Shown here one piece after another: positions 9,378 to 16,915 of a DNA stretch of 64,000 bases (positions are counted from its first letter, which is position 1; each line of letters opens with the position of its first letter). The DNA lies in the NCBI RefSeq assembly GCF_044762745.1, contig NZ_JBIWEX010000017.1:1-64000 (forward strand). Reading direction: 5' to 3'. The position numbers and the translations under genes are program-made. Under the pieces are notes generated by a model. That model saw only the letters and a program-made list of their open reading frames with translations. It had not been told where the DNA came from and did no database searches. Source of the stretch: Psychrobacillus sp044762745 (GTDB lineage Bacteria; Bacillota; Bacilli; Bacillales_A; Planococcaceae).

Positions 9378-9413
9378 GTGTATTCCTCCTCAAATTACGG
9401 TTCTACTAGGTAT

Positions 9414-9439
9414 ATACCCAAGTGGAATAAATATGAAAC
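9414..9439 (-). promoter_or_regulatory. Predicted sigma-B promoter for csbD
   Basis: Read on the minus strand: GTTTCA, 14 bases, GGGTAT. This matches the Bacillus SigB consensus (GTTTAA, 12-15 bases, GGGTAT) with one base off in the -35 element. Its position just upstream of csbD supports it. Confidence 0.8.
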
Positions 9440-9447
9440 TAGATAAC

Positions 9448-10059
9448 TTATTCTACAATCACAAATTGCTTCAACATTGCATAGAATCTTGCTCCATGAC
9501 CTTCAGCTGCTTCTAGGAAGTACTTTTCCGTTATGACAAAGCTTCCACCGTTTTTATTGTCTACTACATAAACGTTAGTAACGGGACTATTCCACTCTGT
9601 GCCGCCCTCGATGGCGTGCAGTTTATAACCTTCTACCGGTTCGGTTACAGATTCCGTTGCAGTCACTTTAGAATATTTTGAAGCAAGCTCTGTTTCTTTC
9701 GTAGCCACTATCTCTTCTGGGGTAAGGTCTTTAAATTGTTCAATTTCCATGGAGACTTCCGGATATCTTTCTTCCAAAGGTTCTTTTGTCGTAATAACAT
9801 CCGAGTTTTCGCCTTTTATCAGTTTGTATCGTTCTTCATCGATATAAATGATGTATTCTGCATCTTTGCCTTCTTGGAGAATAACATCTGTTGTTTCTTC
9901 TGTACCTTCAATACTTTGTATAATCTCTTTTTCTGGTATGAACATATCTTTTATTTGTTTAATGAACGCCATTCCAGTGTCTGTTTGTGTACTAAACAAT
10001 ATCATTACCCCAGCTGCAGCGACAATAATGATGGGTATAATTTTAGACTTCTTTTTCAT
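9448..10059 (-). CDS. Membrane-anchored extracytoplasmic protein, unknown
   Basis: This 203-residue protein has a basic start (MKKKSK), one membrane segment at residues 7-23 and a soluble remainder rich in Glu and Thr that would face outside. The C-terminal 70 residues (from GYKLHAIEGG to the end) look like a compact alpha/beta domain. I do not recognise the family. GGGAGG lies before the start. No terminator separates it from csbD, whose own promoter starts just past its stop. Confidence 0.65.
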   Translation of the reverse strand: MKKKSKIIPIIIVAAAGVMILFSTQTDTGMAFIKQIKDMFIPEKEIIQSIEGTEETTDVILQEGKDAEYIIYIDEERYKLIKGENSDVITTKEPLEERYPEVSMEIEQFKDLTPEEIVATKETELASKYSKVTATESVTEPVEGYKLHAIEGGTEWNSPVTNVYVVDNKNGGSFVITEKYFLEAAEGHGARFYAMLKQFVIVE

Positions 10060-10180
10060 ATGTTTTCCTCCCTGCTTTGTTGTAAAAGTCCCTGAACTAA
10101 CAGTGTTTTGATATTTCTTTCATCATATTTTCAAGCATTCTAACTTGTTCACTTAAAGTGGGAAAAGTTTAATGGAAATA

Positions 10181-10209
10181 AAAAAAAGCTTAAAGTAATT
10201 ACTTTAAGC
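10181..10209 (-). terminator. Terminator of desKR
   Basis: A perfect 22-bp palindrome (half site GCTTAAAGTAA) lies at 10188-10209. Read leftward it is followed by eight T, forming a strong intrinsic terminator ten bases past the desR stop. Confidence 0.9.
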
Positions 10210-10219
10210 AGTTGGAACA

Positions 10220-10819
10220 TTATTTAAACCAGCCTTTTTCTTTAAACCTGGCAATCGCTTCAATTCGATTACCTACATCTAGCTTATCTAAAATAACGGA
10301 AATATAATTGCGAACAGTACCAGTCGTTATATAAAGTTCGCTTGCAATTTCTTTTGTATTTTTACCATCTGCAATGAGTTCTAGTACTTGGCTTTCACGA
10401 TCTGTTAGAGGGTTTTCCCCTTCATATGCGATATCTACTAGCTCTGGTGCATAAATGCGACGACCATCCATTATGATGCGAATTGAATTTGCAAGTTCTT
10501 CACTCGGACTATCTTTCAGTAAATAGCCGTTGACTCCGGCTTTTCGAGCACGTTCAAAATAACCGGAACGTGCAAAAGTAGTTAAAATAATGACCTTACA
10601 ATTATTTGTTTTTAATTGCTCGGCAGCGTCTAGCCCACTTTTGATTGGCATTTCAATGTCCATAATACAAATGTCAGGCTGCAGTTGTTCGATTAACTTC
10701 AAGGCTTCTTCCCCATTACTCGCTTTTCCGACAACTTCCATATCCTCTTCTAAATCTAAAAGTGAACCAAGAGCACCAAGTACCATTCGTTGATCTTCTG
10801 CAATGACAATTCGTATCAT
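10220..10819 (-). CDS. desR: Response regulator DesR
   Basis: This 199-residue NarL/LuxR-type regulator has a receiver domain with acidic pair E8-D9 and phospho-acceptor Asp54 (CIMDIEMP), and a LuxR helix-turn-helix (LTDRESQVLELIADGKNTKE) near residues 138-185. In B. subtilis, phosphorylated DesR activates the delta-5 desaturase gene when membranes become too ordered. It overlaps desK by an ATGA junction, and des lies just upstream in the same direction, so the whole cold-sensing unit is together. Confidence 0.92.
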   Translation of the reverse strand: MIRIVIAEDQRMVLGALGSLLDLEEDMEVVGKASNGEEALKLIEQLQPDICIMDIEMPIKSGLDAAEQLKTNNCKVIILTTFARSGYFERARKAGVNGYLLKDSPSEELANSIRIIMDGRRIYAPELVDIAYEGENPLTDRESQVLELIADGKNTKEIASELYITTGTVRNYISVILDKLDVGNRIEAIARFKEKGWFK

Positions 10820-11952
10820 GTTTGTTCCTCCTGTTCTATTTGTTGAATTACGATGGGCACGCGTATATTTAGTGTTGTACCGTTCTTTGAGTGTATGTCC
10901 AAACTGCCGTTCACAAAGTCTAATCTTTCTTTAATACCGCGAAGGCCATGTCCTTTTGACCAATCATTTTTCGTATCGATTCCAGTTCCGTTATCATGCA
11001 CTTTAAGCAATGTTTCTTTTGTTGATTGTTTAATCGAAATAGAACATGAAGTAGCGCCGCTATGTTTGACTACGTTGGTCACTGCCTCTTTTAAGCACAT
11101 GCTAAGCACATTTTCGACAAGTAACGGGGTATTTCTTAGTTCTAGTGTACCGCTTATTTTGCAGGAAATCTCTGCCGCAAGTAGTATTTGTTTTACTCGA
11201 AAAAGTTCATCTTCTAGTTTATTGCCACGCATATTTGCGACAAGTTCTCGTACTTCTTTCAAAACAGAGCGTGCTGTTTGGTTAATATCATTAATTTCGT
11301 TTTTGGCTGCTTGTGGATTTTTTTCGATAAGCCGACCTGCCAAATCACTTTTTAACCCAATGAGTGAAAGCTTTTGTCCGAGCGTATCATGTAAATCTCG
11401 CGCAATTCTTTCTCTTTCTTCAATAATGGTAAATTGAGAAATACGTTTCTGTGCATCTTCTAGCTGTCCTTCTAACAACTCTCGCTTGTTTCGGTTATAT
11501 GTATTGAATGGCAATAATATTACCCCGATTAAACATGCAATCAGAAAGGGAAGATGTGATAGAAAAAGTTCTGTTTGTTCAAAAAAGCCAATGATGACAG
11601 CTATTATAATAGCGGCTATATGGATACTATAAATGATAAAAAAACTAACTTTATGTTGTATATGACCAATAAAGAAAGATAAAAAAATAGAGAAGTATAT
11701 ATAACCAAAAAGGACTGTCATTGTTACACTAATCGCTATTTCTATAGCTACACATACATATAAAGGCCAACCAGTAGAAGTGAATGATAAACGGTATGCA
11801 ATAAAAAACATAATCGTTAAAGTTAATCCAAGGACCATTTCTAATGGTGCGCTTGATTTAAAAATAAAAAAGAATGGAAAAATACAAAAAACAATCCAAG
11901 CGTAAATACTTAACCAAGGATATTTTGGGAAAATCTGATACCATTTTGGCAA
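10816..11952 (-). CDS. desK: Membrane thermosensor histidine kinase DesK
   Basis: The protein has four to five membrane segments in residues 15-150, then the HisKA_3 box ERERIARDLHDTLGQKLSLI and a HATPase domain with NVVKHS and GHGLRGI. I place the start at TTG 11952, seven bases after GAGGTG. With this start the phosphorylated histidine is residue 188, the same number as in B. subtilis DesK; an upstream ATG (11976) abuts a terminator and has no ribosome site. DesK measures membrane thickness or order and switches between kinase and phosphatase toward DesR. The gene follows des but is separated from it by a hairpin. Confidence 0.92.
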   Translation of the reverse strand: MPKWYQIFPKYPWLSIYAWIVFCIFPFFFIFKSSAPLEMVLGLTLTIMFFIAYRLSFTSTGWPLYVCVAIEIAISVTMTVLFGYIYFSIFLSFFIGHIQHKVSFFIIYSIHIAAIIIAVIIGFFEQTELFLSHLPFLIACLIGVILLPFNTYNRNKRELLEGQLEDAQKRISQFTIIEERERIARDLHDTLGQKLSLIGLKSDLAGRLIEKNPQAAKNEINDINQTARSVLKEVRELVANMRGNKLEDELFRVKQILLAAEISCKISGTLELRNTPLLVENVLSMCLKEAVTNVVKHSGATSCSISIKQSTKETLLKVHDNGTGIDTKNDWSKGHGLRGIKERLDFVNGSLDIHSKNGTTLNIRVPIVIQQIEQEEQT

Positions 11953-11983
11953 CGAATGCACCTCACTTTTCTTCATTATAAAT

Positions 11984-12014
11984 GAAAAACCATTCCGTGT
12001 TACAATGGAATGGT
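11984..12014 (-). terminator. Terminator between des and desK
   Basis: ACCATTCC pairs with GGAATGGT; read leftward it is followed by five T. It would let des be transcribed in excess of desKR, while some readthrough supplies the sensor genes. Confidence 0.75.
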
Positions 12015-12027
12015 TCTTGCTAAAGTT

Positions 12028-13080
12028 TTATTTACCTTCGATTGTTGCATTTTTAGCATTTAGCTTCACTTTTTGCTTCGGTTGTTTAAGTAAGTGTTTA
12101 ATCTCTTTAAAGCTTACAAAGTTTTTGTTTTCTTCATCAAACAAGCGGAAATGGATAGACTGTAAGCTAGTGCGAAGATTGATCGTTGTTGCTTTTTGTA
12201 AAGGTGGAGTCGATTCATGTGCTTTTTCCAGGTTGTAGTTAGGTACCCTTGGGCTTAAATGGTGCACATGGTGAAAGCCAATATTACCTGTTACCCATTG
12301 TAATACTTTTGGTAACTGATAATAAGAACTTCCATCGACTGCAGCTTTTACATAATCCCATTCCGATTCGTCTTCAAAATACGAGTCTTCAAACTGATGT
12401 TGTACATAGAATAACCAAATACCTAGTGAACCAGCAACGAAAAGAATCGTTCCTTGAATGATCGCAAATGCTTGCCAGCCAATTAACCAAATCATAAGCG
12501 CATACAGAATAACAACTGAAATGTTGATCAAGTAAGTATTATTGCGCTCTTTCGGACGAGCATCTTTATTATTAAATCGATTACTTACTAAAAACAATAG
12601 CGCAGGTCCTAAACCGAACATCACGATAGGATTTCGGTAGAGTCGGTAGGAAAGACGTTTCCAAAAAGTAGCCTCTATATATTCTTCGACAGTCATCATC
12701 CATATATCACCGACACCGCGTTTATCTAAATTTCCACTTGTTGCGTGATGGATATTATGTTCACGTTTCCATTTCTCATAGGCAAATAACGTAATTATGC
12801 CTGTGATTGTACCAGTAATATTGTTCGCTTTTTTATTTCTAAAGAAAGAACCATGCGTACAATCATGAAAGATGATGAAAATACGAATGACGAATCCACC
12901 GGCAATTATAGATAGAGCAATTGTGAGCCAAACAGAGATATCTAAACTCATGTAGGCTAAAAACCAAACGATAAAAAATGGTGGAACTGTATTAATGAGT
13001 TGAACAATACTCTTTTTCAACTCAGAGTTTTCAAATGGTTTTACATTTTTGCGTAATTCAAGTGTTTTTTCTCTACTCAC
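12028..13080 (-). CDS. des: Acyl-lipid desaturase
   Basis: This 350-residue integral membrane di-iron desaturase has the three histidine boxes: HDCTH at 72-76, HNIHH at 108-112 and HHVHH at 270-274, plus HQFED at 228-232. Hydrophobic pairs at about 30-75 and 150-225 hold the active site at the membrane. It inserts a cis double bond into phospholipid acyl chains to restore fluidity in the cold; delta-5 position is inferred from the B. subtilis homologue. Start is GTG 13080 with AGGAGG upstream. The desK and desR genes follow. Confidence 0.92.
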   Translation of the reverse strand: MSREKTLELRKNVKPFENSELKKSIVQLINTVPPFFIVWFLAYMSLDISVWLTIALSIIAGGFVIRIFIIFHDCTHGSFFRNKKANNITGTITGIITLFAYEKWKREHNIHHATSGNLDKRGVGDIWMMTVEEYIEATFWKRLSYRLYRNPIVMFGLGPALLFLVSNRFNNKDARPKERNNTYLINISVVILYALMIWLIGWQAFAIIQGTILFVAGSLGIWLFYVQHQFEDSYFEDESEWDYVKAAVDGSSYYQLPKVLQWVTGNIGFHHVHHLSPRVPNYNLEKAHESTPPLQKATTINLRTSLQSIHFRLFDEENKNFVSFKEIKHLLKQPKQKVKLNAKNATIEGK

Positions 13081-13164
13081 TAGTATTCCTCCTATAAGAG
13101 AATCATTACCCTAACTATAAAGGCATCCTGCTATTATGAGTAGGCATAAACGTCAAGTCTTAAG

Positions 13165-13180
13165 TATGACAAGTGTCATA
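13165..13180. promoter_or_regulatory. Putative DesR operator upstream of des
   Basis: A perfect dyad, TATGACAAGTGTCATA, lies 85-100 bases before the des start. A TTGAC-like -35 lies between it and the gene. Position and symmetry suit binding of a dimeric activator such as DesR; the assignment is inference. Confidence 0.5.
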
Positions 13181-13204
13181 TAGGAACCAAACAAGTAGAC
13201 GCCG

Positions 13205-13705
13205 TAGGAATAATGCGTTGCAATGAAGTTACCGCTAGGATTTCCGCTGCAGGGCGGACGCTTTCCGCGGGGTGAGCGATGAGCCATCACCGACGCTACG
13301 CGTACGTTGTGATTGCTCATCTGTCTCACTCATCCCGCAGGAGTCGCCTCCCTTACGCTCCAATCCATGAAAATAGCTAACTAATTAGTGTCACTACTTT
13401 CAATGCAATCTTATGTAGTATGCCTAATAATAAATCCAGTAAATGGCTAAGAGCAACAAACTAGTCACTGAAAACAACCAATTCTTAAAACAACAGGTTT
13501 ACTTGGAGTGAGACGACGATGAATACAAGATGTAGTTCTGATAAATGGTTGATATAAACGAGCTTTTTCCTAGAAAACACTTCACTTATTTTAAGGCAGC
13601 ATATTCTAATTAGGCTTAATAAATATGCAGACACCAAATTGGCAAGAAATCCTAGCGGTCACTTAATAGTTCTTCATTACGACGCATTATCCCTAAAAAG
13701 TGGCA
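13205..13705. repeat. MITE-like repeat, copy E1
   Basis: About 500 bp without coding potential. A GC-rich block (about 13207-13372) matches the block at 45944-46110 with roughly six differences. The ends are inverted copies of each other, with a core of ATAATGCGTYGYAATGAAG. The right end (13672-13705), reverse complemented, matches 32 of 34 bases of the left end of the second copy (45928-45961). Inside the block, GCGGGGTGAG and CTCACTCATCCCGC can fold as a long hairpin. No transposase is present, so movement would need help from elsewhere. Confidence 0.8.
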
Positions 13706-13710
13706 CATCT

Positions 13711-13784
13711 AAAAAAGCTGACCGAATAATTCGGCCAGCTCTTTCAACTAATTAACTATCTCTTTTTAATAAACGTTCTGTTTC
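13711..13784 (-). pseudogene. putP: Displaced original 3' end and terminator of the proline symporter gene
   Basis: Read leftward, 13784-13752 encodes ETERLLKRDS and a stop. It is nearly the same as the end of the intact symporter at 30216 (ETERLLKSSK). A terminator follows: AGCTG(A)CCGAA paired with TTCGG(C)CAGCT (13716-13740) and six T. This is the original gene end, cut off when the 16.5-kb element entered and supplied a new end. Confidence 0.85.
13768..13784. other. Left attachment core
   Basis: The 17-bp sequence AATAAACGTTCTGTTTC is repeated exactly at 30232-30248. The two copies bound all integrase-associated genes, and both lie in the same codons of the symporter gene end, so they mark the crossover sites of integration. 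Confidence 0.9.
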
Positions 13785-13876
13785 ATGAAAATATTTTTTT
13801 CAAGCATGATAATAACTCTTCGAACCCTTGATATGACTGAACTTTAATAGCACTAGTTAAGTCTTCCGCAATGGAC

Positions 13877-13900
13877 TGAATACCAATTTGAATACCAAAT
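13877..13900. other. Integrase arm-type site, left
   Basis: Two tandem copies of TTGAATACCAA-like sequence begin about 93 bases inside the left core. The same doublet occurs at 30112-30134, about 100 bases inside the right core. Symmetric placement suggests arm sites for the N-terminal domain of the integrase or for excisionase. Confidence 0.6.
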
Positions 13901-13901
13901 A

Positions 13902-15068
13902 TCAAAAATTGATGTATTTAGCGAACTTTTCAGCAGTGTTATCTTTCATCTTTTGTGTAACATGTGCATACACATTCATAGTTGTTTTTATATCGGTATG
14001 TCCAATGCGATCTTGCACATCTTTTAGACTTGCTCCGGCTTCAAATAGAAGAGAAGCATGAGTATGTCTAAAACCATGAACGGTTATATCAGGAAATTCA
14101 TATTTCTTTTTCAAAGTCTTCAGCAGTTCGTTTGGATATGTGGTTACATGGTAACCGTCTGTAGCTCTTTTATCTGTGGAAGTTAAAACAGGTTGGTTAG
14201 GATTGAAGGATGCATTAATTCCATACGTCAAAAGTAATTTAGTTTGCATTTTACGCCATTTTTCAAGTGTTCCTAACGTTTTATCATCCACACTTATTAC
14301 ACGCTTAGACTGGACTGTTTTAGGAGCCTGAACGTATTTATTAGAAGTCTCTGTTTTAGCAAGTGTTTTATTGAATCGAATAGTTTTTTCTTTGAAATCA
14401 ATGTCATCCCACGTTAAAGCTAATACTTCGCCTTTTCTTCCTCCAGTGAAAGCGAGCAATCTAAATAGAACATATACTTTCATGTTTTCATTTTTTTCAA
14501 TGGTATTCAAGAAATGTTCTAGTTGCTGCTTATCATAGTAATTCTCTAATTTTTCTTCTTTGTCCACTTTCGCAACTGGTTTAGGCTTGATAATTTTTCG
14601 CATTGGGTTGTCATCAATAATTTTTAATACAGTTGCATGATCCAGGACCATTTTTATATAACTGGAATACGTTCTAAAATTCACATAATGCTTGGACCAT
14701 TCATTAATTACCTTTTGACAATAGGATGTATTAATCTTTTCTACAGAAAGAGAACTGAATTTTGGAAGTATGGCCCCCCTGAACATAGTTACTGTGGTAT
14801 TAACGGTTGAAAGCTTCACAGTATGTCTATAGTTCTCTAACCACATTTCATATACCTCTTGAAAAGTCACCTTTTTATTCAATTTAAAACCGTTTGCTTC
14901 AATGTCTATCTCTAATCTAGCTAAAGTAAGCTTGGCTTCCTTGATGGACTTAAAACCACGTCTAGTTGTACGTTTTGGTTTACCAGTAAGAGGATCCGTA
15001 CCAAGATAGACATTAAACATGTAGGCGGTTGATCCGTCTTTTTTTTTGTATTTTTTTATAGTCGTCAT
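13902..15068 (-). CDS. int: Tyrosine integrase
   Basis: This 388-residue site-specific recombinase has an AP2-like/Arm-DNA binding region at about residues 1-60 (YLGTDPLTGKPKRTTRRGFK), a SAM-like core-binding domain at 65-160 and a catalytic domain at 175-385. Catalytic residues seen are Arg211 (TGGRKGE), His331 and Arg334 (HGFRH), His357 (GHTDIKTT) and the nucleophile Tyr367 (MNVYAHV). All are intact, so the enzyme should be active. It reads toward the left attachment site, the usual arrangement in phages and chromosomal islands. It cuts and rejoins DNA at the 17-bp core. Confidence 0.96.
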   Translation of the reverse strand: MTTIKKYKKKDGSTAYMFNVYLGTDPLTGKPKRTTRRGFKSIKEAKLTLARLEIDIEANGFKLNKKVTFQEVYEMWLENYRHTVKLSTVNTTVTMFRGAILPKFSSLSVEKINTSYCQKVINEWSKHYVNFRTYSSYIKMVLDHATVLKIIDDNPMRKIIKPKPVAKVDKEEKLENYYDKQQLEHFLNTIEKNENMKVYVLFRLLAFTGGRKGEVLALTWDDIDFKEKTIRFNKTLAKTETSNKYVQAPKTVQSKRVISVDDKTLGTLEKWRKMQTKLLLTYGINASFNPNQPVLTSTDKRATDGYHVTTYPNELLKTLKKKYEFPDITVHGFRHTHASLLFEAGASLKDVQDRIGHTDIKTTMNVYAHVTQKMKDNTAEKFAKYINF

Positions 15069-15089
15069 ATTATTTCTCTCCTTGTATGT

Positions 15090-15101
15090 CCGGGCAGGGC
15101 A
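15090..15101 (+). repeat. CCGGGCAGGGCA repeat, copy 1
   Basis: The same 12-bp GC-rich sequence recurs at 16350-16361 in the same orientation. The two copies sit behind the repressor gene and behind the excisionase-like gene, bracketing the control region. In such AT-rich DNA a chance match is unlikely. Function unknown. Confidence 0.5.
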
Positions 15102-15122
15102 GTTATGGGAGAGTTTTTAGCT

Positions 15123-15677
15123 TTATTTATCGATAGAAACTAATAATTCATTTATTTTTTTTCTCCGATTACGAATTTCATCTTCTATAAGAGTTTCGAG
15201 TTCATTTTTTCTGTGAAGAGCCTCCAACAAAATTTTATCATTGTCTTTTAATCGGGTTTCATGAAAAATAATAAAGTTGGCTATTTCATTTTTGCGATCT
15301 TCATTTATATTAGTTTTTTCAAGAATTTCTTTTTGTGATTTTATTTGTAATTGAGACGATTTATAACTATTTACTATGGTTCCTATAAATTCAGTTAAGC
15401 TAATGTATTCAGATGTCGCTTTTTCTATTGGTGATTGTTCTTCTACATAACCAAGAGCATTCATAAGAGTTGTATATATTTCTTTAGCGGAATTCTCATC
15501 TCCATTAGCTAAACCTTCTGAGATGCTTTTTATAAATGTGATACTTGGATTATAGCGATTGTTTTCAACATCACTTAAATAAGTTCTTGAAAGGTTAGTT
15601 TTTTCAGCTAGTTGTTGTTGAGTTAACTTTTTACTTTTTCTAATGTTTTTCAATGTTGAACCTACATCATTTTGCAT
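15123..15677 (-). CDS. XRE-family repressor (CI/Stl-like master regulator)
   Basis: This 184-residue protein has an N-terminal helix-turn-helix (LTQQQLAEKTNLSRTYLSDV, residues 18-37) and a long helical, charged C-terminus (about 90-184) suited to oligomerisation or partner binding. There is no LexA-type Ser/Lys peptidase region and no ImmA partner gene next to it, so induction by self-cleavage is unlikely. In staphylococcal islands the comparable Stl repressor is released by a helper-phage protein; that mechanism is inferred here only. Its promoter at 15698-15726 contains one of its probable operators. Confidence 0.85.
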   Translation of the reverse strand: MQNDVGSTLKNIRKSKKLTQQQLAEKTNLSRTYLSDVENNRYNPSITFIKSISEGLANGDENSAKEIYTTLMNALGYVEEQSPIEKATSEYISLTEFIGTIVNSYKSSQLQIKSQKEILEKTNINEDRKNEIANFIIFHETRLKDNDKILLEALHRKNELETLIEDEIRNRRKKINELLVSIDK

Positions 15678-15697
15678 TTAGTCACTCCCTTTTTTTA

Positions 15698-15726
15698 ATC
15701 ATAAATTTAAAAAGACGGAAATACAA
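15698..15726 (-). promoter_or_regulatory. Leftward repressor promoter with embedded operator
   Basis: On the minus strand: TTGTAT, 17 bases, TATGAT. The spacer and -35 overlap one copy of GACGGAAATACAA (15714-15726), so the repressor probably controls itself. Confidence 0.75.
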
Positions 15727-15736
15727 GTAATTTCTG

Positions 15737-15765
15737 TTGACTAAATGACGGAAATACAATACAAT
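15737..15765 (+). promoter_or_regulatory. Rightward early promoter with embedded operator
   Basis: TTGACT, 17 bases, TACAAT. The operator copy GACGGAAATACAA (15747-15759) occupies the spacer almost fully. A third copy lies at 16014-16026 inside the Cro-like gene. The repressor bound here would block all early genes. Confidence 0.8.
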
Positions 15766-15812
15766 TAAATTTGTAAGATGAATAAATTTGAAAGGAAGGG
15801 AGCAAAAAGAAA

Positions 15813-16058
15813 ATGGAAATAGGGAGTAATAAAATTGGCTCTCTTATAAAAGAGAAGAGAGTAAAAGATGGATTAAAACAATTTGAATTTGCTAAAACCA
15901 TTGGTATATCTAGATCTTATCTATCTGATATTGAAAACAATAGATATTTACCAAGTACCAAATTGTTATTCAAAATTAATAATGAGTTAAAGATTTTTAT
16001 TTTTATTTCGAATGACGGAAATACAATTCATTTTAAGGATTCAATTAAACTAAAGTGA
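15813..16058 (+). CDS. Small XRE-family Cro-like regulator
   Basis: This 81-residue protein has a helix-turn-helix LKQFEFAKTIGISRSYLSDI (residues 21-40). Its recognition helix SRSYLSDIENNRY is almost the same as SRTYLSDVENNRY in the divergent repressor, so both should bind the same operator. The ribosome site is GGAAGGGAG. It is first in the rightward transcript; the third operator copy lies near its 3' end. Confidence 0.85.
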   Translation: MEIGSNKIGSLIKEKRVKDGLKQFEFAKTIGISRSYLSDIENNRYLPSTKLLFKINNELKIFIFISNDGNTIHFKDSIKLK

Positions 16059-16079
16059 GGGTAGAGAGGTGGATTACAA

Positions 16080-16346
16080 ATGACAAGCATATTTTCCGTT
16101 GAAACTCAGCAGGAAATGAAGAATCAGATTGTGGAGCAAATCATGAAAACAGTCGCAGTTTTGGTTCAAGAAAAGAGTCAGAAGAGGTATCTGCGTGTAT
16201 CGGAATGTAGTGAGTATGCTTCCGTATCGCCAGGGACACTAAAAATGTGGATCGAACGATACAACTTACCAGTGAGCTGTATTGAAGGTGTTCGCATAAT
16301 TGATACAAGAGATTTAGACAATTTCATAGCTCGATTCAAAATTTAA
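16080..16346 (+). CDS. Excisionase-like winged-helix protein
   Basis: This 88-residue protein has a HTH_17/MerR-type DNA-binding domain in its second half (YLRVSECSEYASVSPGTLKM, then RIIDTRDLDNFI). The N-terminal 35 residues look like a short helix. Placement right after the Cro-like gene is typical for excisionase in phages and chromosomal islands. It may bend DNA at the attachment site or control transcription. Confidence 0.65.
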   Translation: MTSIFSVETQQEMKNQIVEQIMKTVAVLVQEKSQKRYLRVSECSEYASVSPGTLKMWIERYNLPVSCIEGVRIIDTRDLDNFIARFKI

Positions 16347-16349
16347 TCG

Positions 16350-16361
16350 CCGGGCAGGGCA
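16350..16361 (+). repeat. CCGGGCAGGGCA repeat, copy 2
   Basis: Exact match to 15090-15101. It lies just after the excisionase-like gene and 16 bases before the next start. Confidence 0.5.
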
Positions 16362-16377
16362 AGGGTGAGGTGTTCAA

Positions 16378-16494
16378 GTGAAAAAACTTAATATGTACTT
16401 TTTCGGTCAACCAAAAATACATCCAAGTGATGCCGTTTATTTTTACGGGACGTATGCAGCTTGTTTAATCATTACAGCGATAGTCATTTTCTAA
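16378..16494 (+). CDS. Small single-span membrane protein
   Basis: A 38-residue open frame starts at GTG 16378 after GGGTGAGGTG. It begins MKKLNMYFFGQPK and ends with a hydrophobic helix (YAACLIITAIVIF). The ribosome site and hydrophobic end support it. Function unknown; such mini-proteins are common in early phage regions. Confidence 0.5.
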   Translation: MKKLNMYFFGQPKIHPSDAVYFYGTYAACLIITAIVIF

Positions 16495-16592
16495 AAAAAG
16501 AAATATTACTCAAACTAATAGCCAAATATGACGGTGGTAACGTCAAGTCCAGAATGATAGCTTACGAAGCGGTAGCAACGCTAATTAATTAA
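16461..16592 (+). CDS. Possible short phage peptide
   Basis: A frame ending in LIAKYDGGNVKSRMIAYEA and VATLIN has phage-protein composition. The only start I see is a TTG at 16461 without a clear ribosome site, and it overlaps the previous gene. It could be translated by coupling or be a relic. Low confidence. Confidence 0.3.
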   Translation: MFNHYSDSHFLKKEILLKLIAKYDGGNVKSRMIAYEAVATLIN

Positions 16593-16608
16593 TAGGAGTG
16601 TAGAGATT

Positions 16609-16899
16609 ATGAAACGTAATATTAGTGAAGCAATGTTCCGATTGATGGATGAATTGGATATGTTCCCAGAAACAACCATGATTACAGTGCAACGAAAAGA
16701 CTTGGAATTATTGGTGACAGAAATGTTTTTCAAAGGGGACGAATGGAGTAACCAAGCATGTTTAGGCTACATGGAGAAAGCGGCCATAGAAAATGGTGTA
16801 GATGAAGAAATCATTCGGGATATAGCAAATTACATGAAACTAACTTTTGATGATACATCGGTAGAAGAAGCAGCAAAATATTATAGACAATCCTATTAA
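16609..16899 (+). CDS. Element protein, unknown (96 aa)
   Basis: An acidic, mostly helical 96-residue protein follows an AGGAG site. It contains NISEAMFRLMDELDMF and a helix ending FFKGDEWSNQACLGYMEK. No motif is recognised. It is in the early rightward operon with short spacing to its neighbours, so it is probably expressed with replication genes. Confidence 0.6.
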   Translation: MKRNISEAMFRLMDELDMFPETTMITVQRKDLELLVTEMFFKGDEWSNQACLGYMEKAAIENGVDEEIIRDIANYMKLTFDDTSVEEAAKYYRQSY

Positions 16900-16915
16900 A
16901 AGGAGAGTGGAGAAA

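Noticed and set aside
9736..10095. Phe-rich frame of 119 codons on the plus strand
   Set aside because: Opposite the membrane-anchored protein gene at 9448-10059, which has a signal-like start and a good ribosome site.
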